From NCBI GenBank assembly GCA_018110985.1, contig JAGAWT010000007.1:29830-93829 (forward strand): DNA of 64,000 nt, written 5' to 3'. A program made the position numbers and the translations under genes. This stretch comes from Oscillospiraceae bacterium (GTDB lineage Bacteria; Bacillota; Clostridia; Oscillospirales; Ruminococcaceae). The number at the start of each line of letters is the position of its first letter. Position 1 is the stretch's first letter. Below, in pieces: positions 53,206-61,945 of the stretch. The notes under the pieces are model-generated. The model was not told the DNA's origin. It worked only from the letters and a program-made list of their open reading frames with translations, and ran no database searches.

Positions 53206-54513
53206 TTACGCTCTCAGGACACTGAATATGTGCTCTCTTCTTCGGGGCTGTGAGACCGTTATAAGAACATATCTCTGGAAATCGGCTGCGATCTGCTCCG
53301 TATCCGCCTTTGAGGAGGTGTAGAGAGTGGCTATCTCGTCTCCCTCATACACATAGTCTCCCACAGTCTTAAGGAGCCGTATGCCTGCGGTGTGATCCAC
53401 GGCATCACCCTTCCTTCGCCGCCCCGCACCCAGAGCAAGAGCTGCAAGTCCTGTGCCTTCCGCATCTATGGCGGAGATGTACCCTTCGGAGGGGGCATAG
53501 ACCACGGCGGTATCCGCTGCCTTTCCCATAAGGGAATATTTGTGGAGAGCCTGCGTATTTCCTCCCTGCATGGAAACGGAGCGTTCAAAACATTCAAAAG
53601 CCTTTCCGCTGTCTATTGCCTTGTTTGCCATTTCCCTGCAGCTTTCAATGTCTCCCTTTCCTGCGATATACAGCATATTAGAGGCAAGGTCAACACAGAC
53701 ATCCCGCAGGGCGCCTTTTGTCCTTCCCTTGAGAACATCGCAGCTTTCAGCCACTTCAAGTGCATTTCCCACAGCCCGCCCCAAAGGCATCTCCATGTCG
53801 GAGATAAGGGCAGCACTGCGCTTTTTGAATTCCTTTGCCAGAGAGAGCATACTTTCTGCCAGCTTTTCGGCTTCGGGAACGGTCTTCATGAAGGCACCGC
53901 TCCCCACCTTTACATCAAGAACGATGCCGTCGGCACCCAGAGCCAGCTTCTTGCTCATTATGCTGGAGCAGATAAGGGGTATGCTGTCCACGGTGGCGGT
54001 CACATCCCTGAGGGCGTAGATCTTCCTGTCCGCAGGCACCAGATCCTTTGTCTGACTCATGACCGAAAAGCCCGTTTCACGGACTATCTTTACAAACTGG
54101 GAGTGGGTTATGTCGGTAAGAAAGCCGGGAATGGATTCCAGCTTGTCGATGGTGCCGCCCGTGTGACCCAGTCCTCTCCCGGACATTTTAGGCACATATA
54201 CACCGCACGCCGCACAAACGGGGGCAACCACAAGAGTGGTCTTGTCTCCCACACCGCCGGTGCTGTGCTTGTCTATGCAGATGCCGCCCACCTCACGGCT
54301 TATGGAGTATACCTCGCCCGAATTCATCATGGCAAGGGTGAGAGCCCTTGTTTCCTCGGTGTCAAGCGAATTGAAGCACACAGCCATCAAAAAGGCGGAC
54401 ATCTGATAATCAGGGATGTCGCCTTTTGTGAAGCCTATGGTCATGAAGCGAAGCTCATCTTCCGTGAGCTTCGCCCCTCTGCGTTTTTTGAGAATTATAT
54501 CGTATGCGTTCAT
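53206..54513 (-). CDS. Pyrimidine-nucleoside phosphorylase
   Basis: 435 residues. KHSTGGVGDKTTLVVAP and KMSGRGLGHTGGTIDKLESIPGF are family signatures; the C-terminal domain is complete. Splits thymidine, uridine or deoxyuridine with phosphate. Overlaps the SpoIID-like gene by ATGA, so it is co-translated with a cell-wall gene, an odd pairing. Confidence 0.95.
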   Translation of the reverse strand: MNAYDIILKKRRGAKLTEDELRFMTIGFTKGDIPDYQMSAFLMAVCFNSLDTEETRALTLAMMNSGEVYSISREVGGICIDKHSTGGVGDKTTLVVAPVCAACGVYVPKMSGRGLGHTGGTIDKLESIPGFLTDITHSQFVKIVRETGFSVMSQTKDLVPADRKIYALRDVTATVDSIPLICSSIMSKKLALGADGIVLDVKVGSGAFMKTVPEAEKLAESMLSLAKEFKKRSAALISDMEMPLGRAVGNALEVAESCDVLKGRTKGALRDVCVDLASNMLYIAGKGDIESCREMANKAIDSGKAFECFERSVSMQGGNTQALHKYSLMGKAADTAVVYAPSEGYISAIDAEGTGLAALALGAGRRRKGDAVDHTAGIRLLKTVGDYVYEGDEIATLYTSSKADTEQIAADFQRYVLITVSQPRRREHIFSVLRA

Positions 54514-56114
54514 TGAACATTGGTGCCGGGGAAATAGTAGGCAAGTATATCCACATAGGAATAGCCCTGTCTGCCCAGTATATTAGCCCCGTTCTGACTC
54601 ATGCCCACTCCGTGGCCGTAGCCGTAGGTGGTGAAATTGAATACTTCCTCAATGGGATCGTAATACACATCGAATGCCCATGATTTCAGTCCGTAGTGCA
54701 TAAGACCCTCTCTGAACCTTCTGCCCGAAATGGACATAACATCATCAAGATAGATCTCGCTTACATATTTCCCGTCGTGGTACGACATTATTTTTATCCA
54801 GTTTTCAGGATCCTCCGAAAGGGTTATCCCGCAATAGCTCTCTATAAAGTACTTCATCTCGTCCTTGGTGTACTGCACAACAATACCCCAGTTGGGATCG
54901 TACATGGAGTCTATGGGAGTTTCCACGCTTTCCAGATAGGGGAAATTGCCGCCCCATACATTGGATGCGGATGCGGTGGTGCCTGCTGTGGAGGCGGTGT
55001 AGACCGTCTGAGCTACACGTCCGTTGTAGTACACGCACTGACCGAATACTTCATCCACTGCGGATTTTATGGTCTCCGGGACGCTGTATTTCACAAGTAC
55101 GGAGGGCACGAGCCCGTTTACATTATGGTATTTCACATAGGAATATGCAGCCACAGCCTGAGCCTTCAATGCCTCATAGCTGAAAGAGGGCGACATTTCC
55201 GTGGCGCAGATCATGCAGACGATGGAGTAGGCATCTACCTCCTGGGTCTCTCCGCCGAAGTTGACGGTAAAGACCTCAGCCCCATTGTATCCGGAGGGGA
55301 CAAGATAGCCCGCTCTTCTGGGTGCTTCGGGGATCTCGGGAGCTTCCTCGCCCTCGGGGGCGAACTGTTCGCCTATGCCCTCCTCGGGAAGGTCTGAAAG
55401 AGCCATTACGGTATCATCCTGCAAAGGCATAAGGGACGGGGTGTCGAAGTTATACACCACATACTCTGCCTCATAGGAGCCGTCGGAGGACTGACCGTAG
55501 AGGGACAGGTCGCCGGGACGATAGACAGTGGTCACCTCCGGGGGCTGCCAGTCTATTACGCTTTCGGGTATCTCCTCAAAGATAAGCTCGTCCTTTTCCA
55601 CTACTTCCTTCACCGTGGTGACCTCCGGGTCGATGTCCACGGGAGGAAGGACGATCTCTTCCTCTATGGGGGCTACGGTCTCCGGCAGAAAGCTCTCGGG
55701 CTCCGCTACGGGAGCTTCCGTCACTACTGCCACAGGCTCTATTTCCTGCTTTACCTCGTTCAGGGGGACGATGTTCAGGTAGTCAAGGGAGTCGGCTTTG
55801 TCGCCCACAGCCTCATACCTGCTCTCGGCGGTGACATAGCCCTCTACCGCCTGTATCACAGCCTCGTCCGGCTTTTCAGGCGATTCGTAAACGGGGGCAA
55901 GAGTCACGACCGGCTCTGTCTCCGTTACGGGAAGGCTCTTCACAGTGACCTTTGCTTCCATAACCGGAAGGGTCACATCCGTCTGCTCCTGTGCCGTGTC
56001 TTTCTGGATCTCGGCATTGCTGACACTGTCCGGTATGCGGAATGCAAATACAGAAAAGGTCCCGATCGCAGCCAGCGCCACAATGCCGGATAGTACTGCC
56101 CGTATTTTTTTCAT
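54510..56114 (-). CDS. SpoIID/LytB-domain protein
   Basis: 534 residues. Signal anchor (VLSGIVALAAIGTFSVFAF), a long Glu/Thr/Val/Pro-rich extracellular linker (about 35-235), then a SpoIID domain (about 290-530): YSIVCMICATEMSPSFSYEALKAQAVAAYSYV, TVYTASTAGTTASASNVWGG, and YGYGHGVGMSQNGANILG. SpoIID is a peptidoglycan lytic transglycosylase of engulfment. This longer form with a surface linker may act in vegetative wall remodelling. Directly downstream of the sortase genes. Confidence 0.9.
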   Translation of the reverse strand: MKKIRAVLSGIVALAAIGTFSVFAFRIPDSVSNAEIQKDTAQEQTDVTLPVMEAKVTVKSLPVTETEPVVTLAPVYESPEKPDEAVIQAVEGYVTAESRYEAVGDKADSLDYLNIVPLNEVKQEIEPVAVVTEAPVAEPESFLPETVAPIEEEIVLPPVDIDPEVTTVKEVVEKDELIFEEIPESVIDWQPPEVTTVYRPGDLSLYGQSSDGSYEAEYVVYNFDTPSLMPLQDDTVMALSDLPEEGIGEQFAPEGEEAPEIPEAPRRAGYLVPSGYNGAEVFTVNFGGETQEVDAYSIVCMICATEMSPSFSYEALKAQAVAAYSYVKYHNVNGLVPSVLVKYSVPETIKSAVDEVFGQCVYYNGRVAQTVYTASTAGTTASASNVWGGNFPYLESVETPIDSMYDPNWGIVVQYTKDEMKYFIESYCGITLSEDPENWIKIMSYHDGKYVSEIYLDDVMSISGRRFREGLMHYGLKSWAFDVYYDPIEEVFNFTTYGYGHGVGMSQNGANILGRQGYSYVDILAYYFPGTNVQ

Positions 56115-56157
56115 GATTCTCTCTCCTCATGGTAATGGGGAAACGGTAAGCGATGAT

Positions 56158-57357
56158 CTATTCTTCTATATAGGTGCCGCCGTTATACTTGTAGTATATG
56201 GCGGGCCACTTGGGGTTCTCGTTCTTTTTGAAATTGGTGGTGTCAAGGCCTTCTGCGGTCTCTCCGGGTCTGAGCATCCTTGCAACTATGACGTGCCTTG
56301 AATCGTCCCACTCCGTGGAACAGGTGGAAAGGGTCAGGTACTTGTCATCCGCATTGCAGTCTATGCCCGTGTCGAACCAGCTTCTCTTCATTATCTCGGA
56401 ATAGAACTTATCGAAGGTGTACTGCCCCTCATCCTCGAAATTAACGAAATTCTGGTAATCGAACACTTCACGGCCGTCGTCGTGTTCCGGATAGATGTTT
56501 GTCACAAATGAGGATATTATAACATAGGTATCCTCGGAATAGTTGGTGTTGAAATAGATAAAGGGGTTTTTCTGCCAGTATCTGTAATCCCAGCGGTAGG
56601 CGTCAAGGTTGCCGAACATGGTGCCGTCACGCTGATTGTGGGCGTAAAGGGTCACATTGTCCGTGCGCTCCCAGTCTCCGACCACATTCCTGTAGTCTGC
56701 AAAGCAGGTGCCGCAGGAACGCTTTTCGCCGTAGAAATTGTGGGTAAGGTAGAAGTCGTTGTCGCTGCCCTTCACCACAGGCTCCTCCACACAGCCGGGT
56801 ATGCGCACAAAGCCCACTGTGTCGGGGTTTATCTCTAAAAGACCTGCGGCTGCGGGGAGTATGTCTCTCGGCTCGTGTACTTCCTCCGTTACCGTCTGCG
56901 CCTCGGATACCTCTTCCCATGTCAGGTTGTCGGAGGGAACAGTGTAAGCAGGCTCATCCTTCTCTGTGGCGGAGGCGGCGGTTATGACCAGCGTCTGTGC
57001 GCCGTTCAGGGAATTCTGGGAATACATGCTCCGCAGATCGTCGTGGTTCTTCTTTGCTTCGTATATCTCATAGAGGTAGCTGCCCAGTATAACGAGGCAG
57101 ACTGCCATGACTATGACCGCCGTTATGGTGACGAGCTTTCCGGAAGTCTCATTCCTTGTGTCATCCCCGTGGATGATGAAATTGCGGTCCAACCAAGCTT
57201 TAAAGCCTTTTTCTTCTTCTTTTGTGCTCTTGCCCTTTACGCTTGCCGCCTTTTTGGGAGGAGCGGCGTGCTTCGGGACATATGCCCCCTTTCCTGCAGC
57301 AGGCCTGCGGGGGGGAGCCTTAGGCTCTTCAAAGCTTTGTTCACTGGCAAATGACAT
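56158..57357 (-). CDS. Class B sortase, fourth in the cluster
   Basis: 399 residues. Cytoplasmic N-terminus of about 90 residues (Lys/Pro/Ala-rich), one membrane helix (VTITAVIVMAVCLVILGSYLYE), linker, then a sortase B domain. Catalytic His in VTLYAHNQRDGTMFG, Cys in LTLSTCSTEWDD, Arg in SRHVIVAR. Transpeptidase that attaches surface proteins with an NP-x-TN-like signal. A tail of about 30 residues ends KYNGGTYIEE. No substrate gene is seen in the window. Confidence 0.93.
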   Translation of the reverse strand: MSFASEQSFEEPKAPPRRPAAGKGAYVPKHAAPPKKAASVKGKSTKEEEKGFKAWLDRNFIIHGDDTRNETSGKLVTITAVIVMAVCLVILGSYLYEIYEAKKNHDDLRSMYSQNSLNGAQTLVITAASATEKDEPAYTVPSDNLTWEEVSEAQTVTEEVHEPRDILPAAAGLLEINPDTVGFVRIPGCVEEPVVKGSDNDFYLTHNFYGEKRSCGTCFADYRNVVGDWERTDNVTLYAHNQRDGTMFGNLDAYRWDYRYWQKNPFIYFNTNYSEDTYVIISSFVTNIYPEHDDGREVFDYQNFVNFEDEGQYTFDKFYSEIMKRSWFDTGIDCNADDKYLTLSTCSTEWDDSRHVIVARMLRPGETAEGLDTTNFKKNENPKWPAIYYKYNGGTYIEE

Positions 57358-57426
57358 ATATCAGACCTCATTGTAGAAGTGATTTTCAGAGGTTTCGCTG
57401 TAATGATCTTTTAAAAAGCGCAGTCC

Positions 57427-59244
57427 TCAGCTGACGGAACTTTCACTGCTGCTTTCGGTGGCGCTTTCTTCAGCCGTCTGTGCAGCAGCGCTCCCCGGCT
57501 TTTCCGAAGTATCCGAAGTCGTCTTGAAGACTATGGTCTGCCACCCGCCCTCATCAAGGGTGGTAGTGGTCTCGGTCTCTGCGGCGCTCTCGGAGGCGGT
57601 CTCGGAAGAAGTCTCGGTTTCAGTTTCCGTTTGTGCTGTGGTCTTCTTCTTTTTCTTCTTTGTGGCGGGAGCCGTAGTCTCACTTTCGGAGACAGTGGTA
57701 GTGGTGACCGATTCAGTGGTGGTCACCGTAAAGGCAGTTGTCTGTCCCGCAACTGTGCTGCGGGCTGTCCTGCCGTAGAAAATGGCATCCCAGTCTATCT
57801 TCTTGGCGTTGGGGTTCACTCTTGCGCCCTCAAAGTCAAAATCAGAGGGCTCTTCTCCTTCTCTGAGCCGCCTTGCGATCACCACAAAGCGGGAGTCGGA
57901 ATACTCGTTGGAGCAGGTGGAGAGCACCAGAAGCTGATCCCCGTATTTGACATCCACCGTGGGGATTATCTGGTTCCTTTCGTCCACTTCCTTCATGTAC
58001 CACCTGAAAGTGGCACGGTTTGAAAGCTCCTCTATGTAGTCGTGATAGTGGAATACCTCTCCGTAATAGTCCTGCTTGGGGTAGACATTGGTCACGAAAT
58101 AGGCGAATATCACATAGTCGCCCAGACCGTACTCCGTGTTGAAGGTGACGAAGGGGTTCTTTTTGTAGAATTCCACATCATTTTTGTAGTATTTCAGGTT
58201 GCCGAACATGGTGCCGTCTTCCTGATTGTGGCCGTAAAGCACTATGTTGGGAGAAAAGCGCTCTGCGCTCAGGGTGCAACGGTAATCAACAAAGATAGCC
58301 CCTGCCTTGTTGGACTTGTTGTCGTAGGTATGCGTAAGGTAGTAGTCGTTGTCCGTGCCCTGCACCACGGGATAGTAGATATCGCAGCCGGGGAGCTCTA
58401 TAAAGCCCTTTACATCACCCGATACCTCTATAAATCCCTTCATTACGCTTTCGTTGTGCTGGAGCCTTTCCTCCGTGGTAGGGGGGACGGTCTCCACATT
58501 GCCGTCCTCATCTATGGTGGTGGCGACAGTGGTGGTCACCGATTCCATGATGTGGGTAAGATCCTTCTGCGCTTCGTTTGACTGTACAAGAGTGCTGACC
58601 AGCATCACTCCCGCACCCAGGAACACCAGGCTCGCCGCCAGAAAAATACATTTTCTTATGACCTCGCCCACGCTGTCTCCCTTTTGGGGGAAAAGGCTGC
58701 CGAAGCCGCCCTTTTTCTTCTTTTCGGTGCCTGCGCTTTTTTTGCTGTCCTTCGTACCCTCCGCATCTTCTTCTGCGTCGGGTCCATCGGACATATTGCT
58801 GTCAGTGCCGAAAAGATCCTCGTCCTGCCTGCCCGCCTTTTTGTCACGCCCGGACTTCTTCCTGTCCTCTACCGCCAGCCTGGCGATCTCGGATTCCACG
58901 CTTCCCGTGGCATCTATGCCCTTGTCGCTGTCGTAGATGACGATCATGCCGTCGCTGTCCACCACAGGGGTCTTTCCGTTGGAGACAAAGTTCACTGTCT
59001 CTGCGATGCCTTCACCGGCTATCTCTTCCGGGCTTTTGTCTGCCGTGCTCTCAAAACCCTGACCAAAGGCGGTCTGCTTTTCAAAAAACTCCGAAAGGCT
59101 GTCTTTTTCGGAATATTCGTTCAGGATCTCGTCAAGGAGCTTTTCGTTCTCCCTGAGAACGTCCGCTCCGCCTATATTGTCATCCGTCATATAATCATGA
59201 GGTGACACTTCGCCCTCCGGCTGTATGTTCTTATCCTCGGACAT
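57427..59244 (-). CDS. Class B sortase with long N- and C-terminal extensions, third in the cluster
   Basis: 605 residues. An acidic cytoplasmic N-terminus of about 195 residues, a membrane helix (CIFLAASLVFLGAGVMLVSTL), then the sortase B domain with VLYGHNQEDGTMFGNL (His), LVLSTCSNEYSD (Cys) and SRFVVIARR (Arg). A Thr/Ser/Glu-rich C-terminal tail of about 110 residues contains a KKKKKK run. The tail is not seen in ordinary sortases and could be a wall-spanning or glycosylated spacer. Confidence 0.92.
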   Translation of the reverse strand: MSEDKNIQPEGEVSPHDYMTDDNIGGADVLRENEKLLDEILNEYSEKDSLSEFFEKQTAFGQGFESTADKSPEEIAGEGIAETVNFVSNGKTPVVDSDGMIVIYDSDKGIDATGSVESEIARLAVEDRKKSGRDKKAGRQDEDLFGTDSNMSDGPDAEEDAEGTKDSKKSAGTEKKKKGGFGSLFPQKGDSVGEVIRKCIFLAASLVFLGAGVMLVSTLVQSNEAQKDLTHIMESVTTTVATTIDEDGNVETVPPTTEERLQHNESVMKGFIEVSGDVKGFIELPGCDIYYPVVQGTDNDYYLTHTYDNKSNKAGAIFVDYRCTLSAERFSPNIVLYGHNQEDGTMFGNLKYYKNDVEFYKKNPFVTFNTEYGLGDYVIFAYFVTNVYPKQDYYGEVFHYHDYIEELSNRATFRWYMKEVDERNQIIPTVDVKYGDQLLVLSTCSNEYSDSRFVVIARRLREGEEPSDFDFEGARVNPNAKKIDWDAIFYGRTARSTVAGQTTAFTVTTTESVTTTTVSESETTAPATKKKKKKTTAQTETETETSSETASESAAETETTTTLDEGGWQTIVFKTTSDTSEKPGSAAAQTAEESATESSSESSVS

Positions 59245-59268
59245 GCTATCTTCCCTTACCTGATCTTC

Positions 59269-60228
59269 TTACCTGCCATAGTAGATATAGCTCCAATCCG
59301 GTTCCTTCGCATCCGGGTTGAGCTTTGCCGCAGAGGTGTCCACCTCTTCGCTCTCGTCCTGTCTTACTCTTCTGCCCACCACGATGAGCCTGGACTGATC
59401 GAACTCGTTGGAGCAGGTGGAGAGGGTGCAGTACTTGTCGGTCTCATCCGTATCCACTCCGGTTATTATCTCGGAGCGCTCCATGATGTGATCCATCCAG
59501 TTGTCGAAATTGTACTTTTCGTGATCCCTTACAAAGATGATGAAATTCTGATAGTCGAAAAGCTCATCCTCGGGGCGCACCTGATAAGGCTCCACCTCCA
59601 GCACGAAGGTGGCGATTATCTTGTAGACATAGTTGTGGTAAAGGTTTGAAAATTCAAAGGTGGGATGATTTTTGTAAAAATCGAAATTGGACGTGTTTTC
59701 CTTCTTTATCTTGTACTTGCTGAGAGTACCGAACATGGTGCCGTCCGCCTGGTTGTGACCGTAGAGGATTATGTTGTTGCACTGGTTCTGGGTGTAGTCG
59801 TTGACCTTTCCTCTGTAATCGGCAAAGATAGTGCCGCCGTAGTAGCTGTTGCCGTAGAAATTGTGGTTAAGGTAATAGTCATTGTTGTCGCACTGCACCA
59901 CCGGGTCGTTTATCATGGTGCCTCCCACACGGATCCAGCCTGCGGTGTCGCTGTTCTGGTTCACATAAGAGCGCAGCTCGTCCCTTATGGTCAGCTCACC
60001 GGATTCCTTTGCCATGGTGTACACATATTCCGGCTCTGTGGCCTCGGTGGTGGTCTGTGTGGTGGTAGTCGCCGCAGTGGTGACTGTGGTTTTGGCTTCT
60101 GTGGTGGCCTGCGTTATGACCACAGTTTCCTGAGGAGTTGTCTCCGTCTGGGTATTTTCCTCTTTTTTGCCCCCGCAGGAGGCAAGGATGACACACAACG
60201 CAAGTGCGCCCATGATCTTTTTCTTCAT
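59269..60228 (-). CDS. Class B sortase with lipoprotein signal, second in the cluster
   Basis: 319 residues. MKKKIMGALALCVILASCGG has a lipobox (ILASC), so the enzyme is predicted to be lipid-anchored instead of held by a membrane helix. A Thr-rich linker (about 27-70) leads into the sortase domain: IILYGHNQADGTMFGTL (His), CTLSTCSNEFDQ (Cys), SRLIVVGRR (Arg). All catalytic residues are kept. Confidence 0.92.
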   Translation of the reverse strand: MKKKIMGALALCVILASCGGKKEENTQTETTPQETVVITQATTEAKTTVTTAATTTTQTTTEATEPEYVYTMAKESGELTIRDELRSYVNQNSDTAGWIRVGGTMINDPVVQCDNNDYYLNHNFYGNSYYGGTIFADYRGKVNDYTQNQCNNIILYGHNQADGTMFGTLSKYKIKKENTSNFDFYKNHPTFEFSNLYHNYVYKIIATFVLEVEPYQVRPEDELFDYQNFIIFVRDHEKYNFDNWMDHIMERSEIITGVDTDETDKYCTLSTCSNEFDQSRLIVVGRRVRQDESEEVDTSAAKLNPDAKEPDWSYIYYGR

Positions 60229-60275
60229 ACTATCCCGTGATCCTTAGCTTTTTCTTCAATATATTGTACGGAGCC

Positions 60276-61232
60276 TTATCGGTTGACATAGCTCCAGTCA
60301 AATGTCCTTGCATCCGGGTTCAGGGAGGCGGCAGAGGTATCGACATCTGCGCTTTCGCCCTTTCGCACCTTTCTTGCAAAGATGACGAACCTTGAGGGCT
60401 CGAATTCGTTTGAGCAGGTGGACAGGGTGAGAAATTCATCGCTCTGCTTCACATCCACCCCGGTGATTATCTGGGACCTTTCCCTAATGTCGGAGATGAA
60501 CCTCTCATACCGTGCATCATCCGAAAGGTCTATGTAATTATGATAATCGAATATATAACCGTCTGCGGTCTGTCTCGGCTCTACCTCCGTAACGAAGTAG
60601 GCAAAGATCTTGTAGGTGTCGCTGCGGTAATTTGAATTGAATGTTATGGTCGGGTGAGCCTTGTAGTGCTCCAAGTTGTTTTTGTAGTCCTTCAGGCTGC
60701 CGAACATGGTGCGGTCTCTCTGGTTGTGGCCGTAGACTACAAGGTTGTCCGAACGCTTTTTGTCGGTGAGGACACACCTGTAATCAAGGAAGACCGTTCC
60801 CGCCTTGTTGTAGGAGCCGTCAAAGGAAGTGGTAAGGTAGCGGTCGTTGTCGGCTGCCTGTACAACAGGGAAGTCCACCTCCGTGCCGTCTATCTTGATA
60901 TAGCCCACAGTCTCAGGGTTCAAAGCCAGAAGCTCCTTTGCCCCGGGCATTATCTCATGCCCTGTCAGGCTGTCCACACCGCCCACCACGGAATCGTAAA
61001 GATCCTTCAGGGATGAATTCAGCTTCTGGGCGGAAATGGAGAGATAAGCCTCACGCCCCAGTATGACACCGCAGCCTATGAGCACCAGCACACAAAGCTG
61101 AGTGAACAGCTTGGACAGTATCTCCTTTAAGCCGTCGCCCTTCTGTATAAAGAGCCAATGGCTCCTTTTCTTCTTTTTTTTCGCCCGAAAAGCCTTTTCA
61201 TAGCTTTTTCTGGCGCTTTCTGACATTGCCAC
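60276..61232 (-). CDS. Class B sortase, first in the cluster
   Basis: 318 residues. GTG start chosen because GGAGG lies 11 nt upstream, while the ATG two codons later is too far. Basic N-terminus (RAKKKKKRSH), a membrane helix (FTQLCVLVLIGCGVILG), then the sortase B domain: LVVYGHNQRDRTMFGSL (His), LTLSTCSNEFEP (Cys), SRFVIFARK (Arg). Shares the ending DTSAASLNPDARTFDWSYV with the second sortase, showing recent duplication. First gene after the promoter at 61287-61315. Confidence 0.93.
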   Translation of the reverse strand: MAMSESARKSYEKAFRAKKKKKRSHWLFIQKGDGLKEILSKLFTQLCVLVLIGCGVILGREAYLSISAQKLNSSLKDLYDSVVGGVDSLTGHEIMPGAKELLALNPETVGYIKIDGTEVDFPVVQAADNDRYLTTSFDGSYNKAGTVFLDYRCVLTDKKRSDNLVVYGHNQRDRTMFGSLKDYKNNLEHYKAHPTITFNSNYRSDTYKIFAYFVTEVEPRQTADGYIFDYHNYIDLSDDARYERFISDIRERSQIITGVDVKQSDEFLTLSTCSNEFEPSRFVIFARKVRKGESADVDTSAASLNPDARTFDWSYVNR

Positions 61233-61286
61233 TAAAACTCAGACCTCCGGCAATGGATTTGTGCGGGTACAAGTGCACACAGTAAT

Positions 61287-61315
61287 ATATTACTATAAAT
61301 AAGGCGTTTTGTCAA
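61287..61315 (-). promoter_or_regulatory. Promoter of the sortase cluster
   Basis: On the minus strand: TTGACA (61310-61315), 17 bp, TAATAT (61287-61292), 55 bp before the GTG. The 360-bp divergent gap (61233-61593) otherwise holds only promoters. Confidence 0.7.
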
Positions 61316-61450
61316 TCGGATTTACCGATTTTCGGCAAATTGACAAATGACTGTAACCGTATTGTCACAATCGAAAAGGAAAATCTATCCGTAAACCTTT
61401 CGGACATGACAGAAACTGACAGGTGTGACTGTATTATATACACGATACAT

Positions 61451-61478
61451 TTGAAATATACGGCTGATCGTTTATATT
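61451..61478 (+). promoter_or_regulatory. Divergent promoter for the small gene pair
   Basis: TTGAAA (61451-61456), 16 bp, TATATT (61473-61478). A further TATAAT at 61541-61546 lies closer to the gene but has no good -35. Confidence 0.5.
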
Positions 61479-61593
61479 AACAATATTTATGCCGTGTATG
61501 ACCGTCAAAAAATGTCATTTTCAAAGCCCTGTCCGTGGAGTATAATGGGAGCATCAAAACACCGTGTTTTCATATAACTAAGGAGTGATATCC

Positions 61594-61692
61594 ATGACGG
61601 CAAAAAAGATAAGAAGAATGGTTTTTATGCTCACAGAGCTGTGCGAGCTTTTGCTGGAACTGGCAGACAGCCTGGAGGAGGGGAAAGGATGA
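61594..61692 (+). CDS. 32-residue phage-like small protein
   Basis: MTAKKIRRMVFMLTELCELL-type sequence of 32 residues, one amphipathic helix rich in Leu/Glu. AAGGAG lies 10 nt upstream and the stop overlaps the next start (ATGA), both supporting real expression. Resembles tiny proteins found next to the following gene type in Firmicute phages. Confidence 0.6.
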   Translation: MTAKKIRRMVFMLTELCELLLELADSLEEGKG

Positions 61693-61937
61693 GGCATACA
61701 GGATGGAAGGATCTGGCAGATGCGGTGGTGAACACCGCAGTGGAGGATCTTTGCGCAGTCTATACTGCGCTCGATGCGGATCCCCGAAACAAAAAGGCGC
61801 AGAAGAAGCTCCTGCGCCTGAAAAAGTTCTTTTATTCCGACTATTTCGGGATACTTTCGGATGAAGACCCGACCTATGTGATGAAGAGGGTGAGAAAGCT
61901 GTGCTGCGGACAGACGGCTTTGTGCCCCGATCCCTGA
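61689..61937 (+). CDS. 82-residue phage-like small protein
   Basis: Begins MRHTGWKDLADAVVNTAVED in an ATGA overlap with the 32-residue gene. Contains KKAQKKLLRLKKFFYSDYFGILSDEDPTYVMKRVR. This recalls a small phage/integrative-element family (often loosely annotated as rRNA biogenesis protein), with the F-F-x-S-x-x-F/Y..L pattern. Function unknown. Convergent with oadB with only 8 bp between. A longer in-frame start upstream lacks a ribosome site. Confidence 0.65.
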   Translation: MRHTGWKDLADAVVNTAVEDLCAVYTALDADPRNKKAQKKLLRLKKFFYSDYFGILSDEDPTYVMKRVRKLCCGQTALCPDP

Positions 61938-61945
61938 CATCCGTA

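Noticed and set aside
53392..54516. 374-codon plus-strand frame opposite the phosphorylase gene
   Set aside because: Shadow frame; the minus strand encodes a complete pyrimidine phosphorylase.
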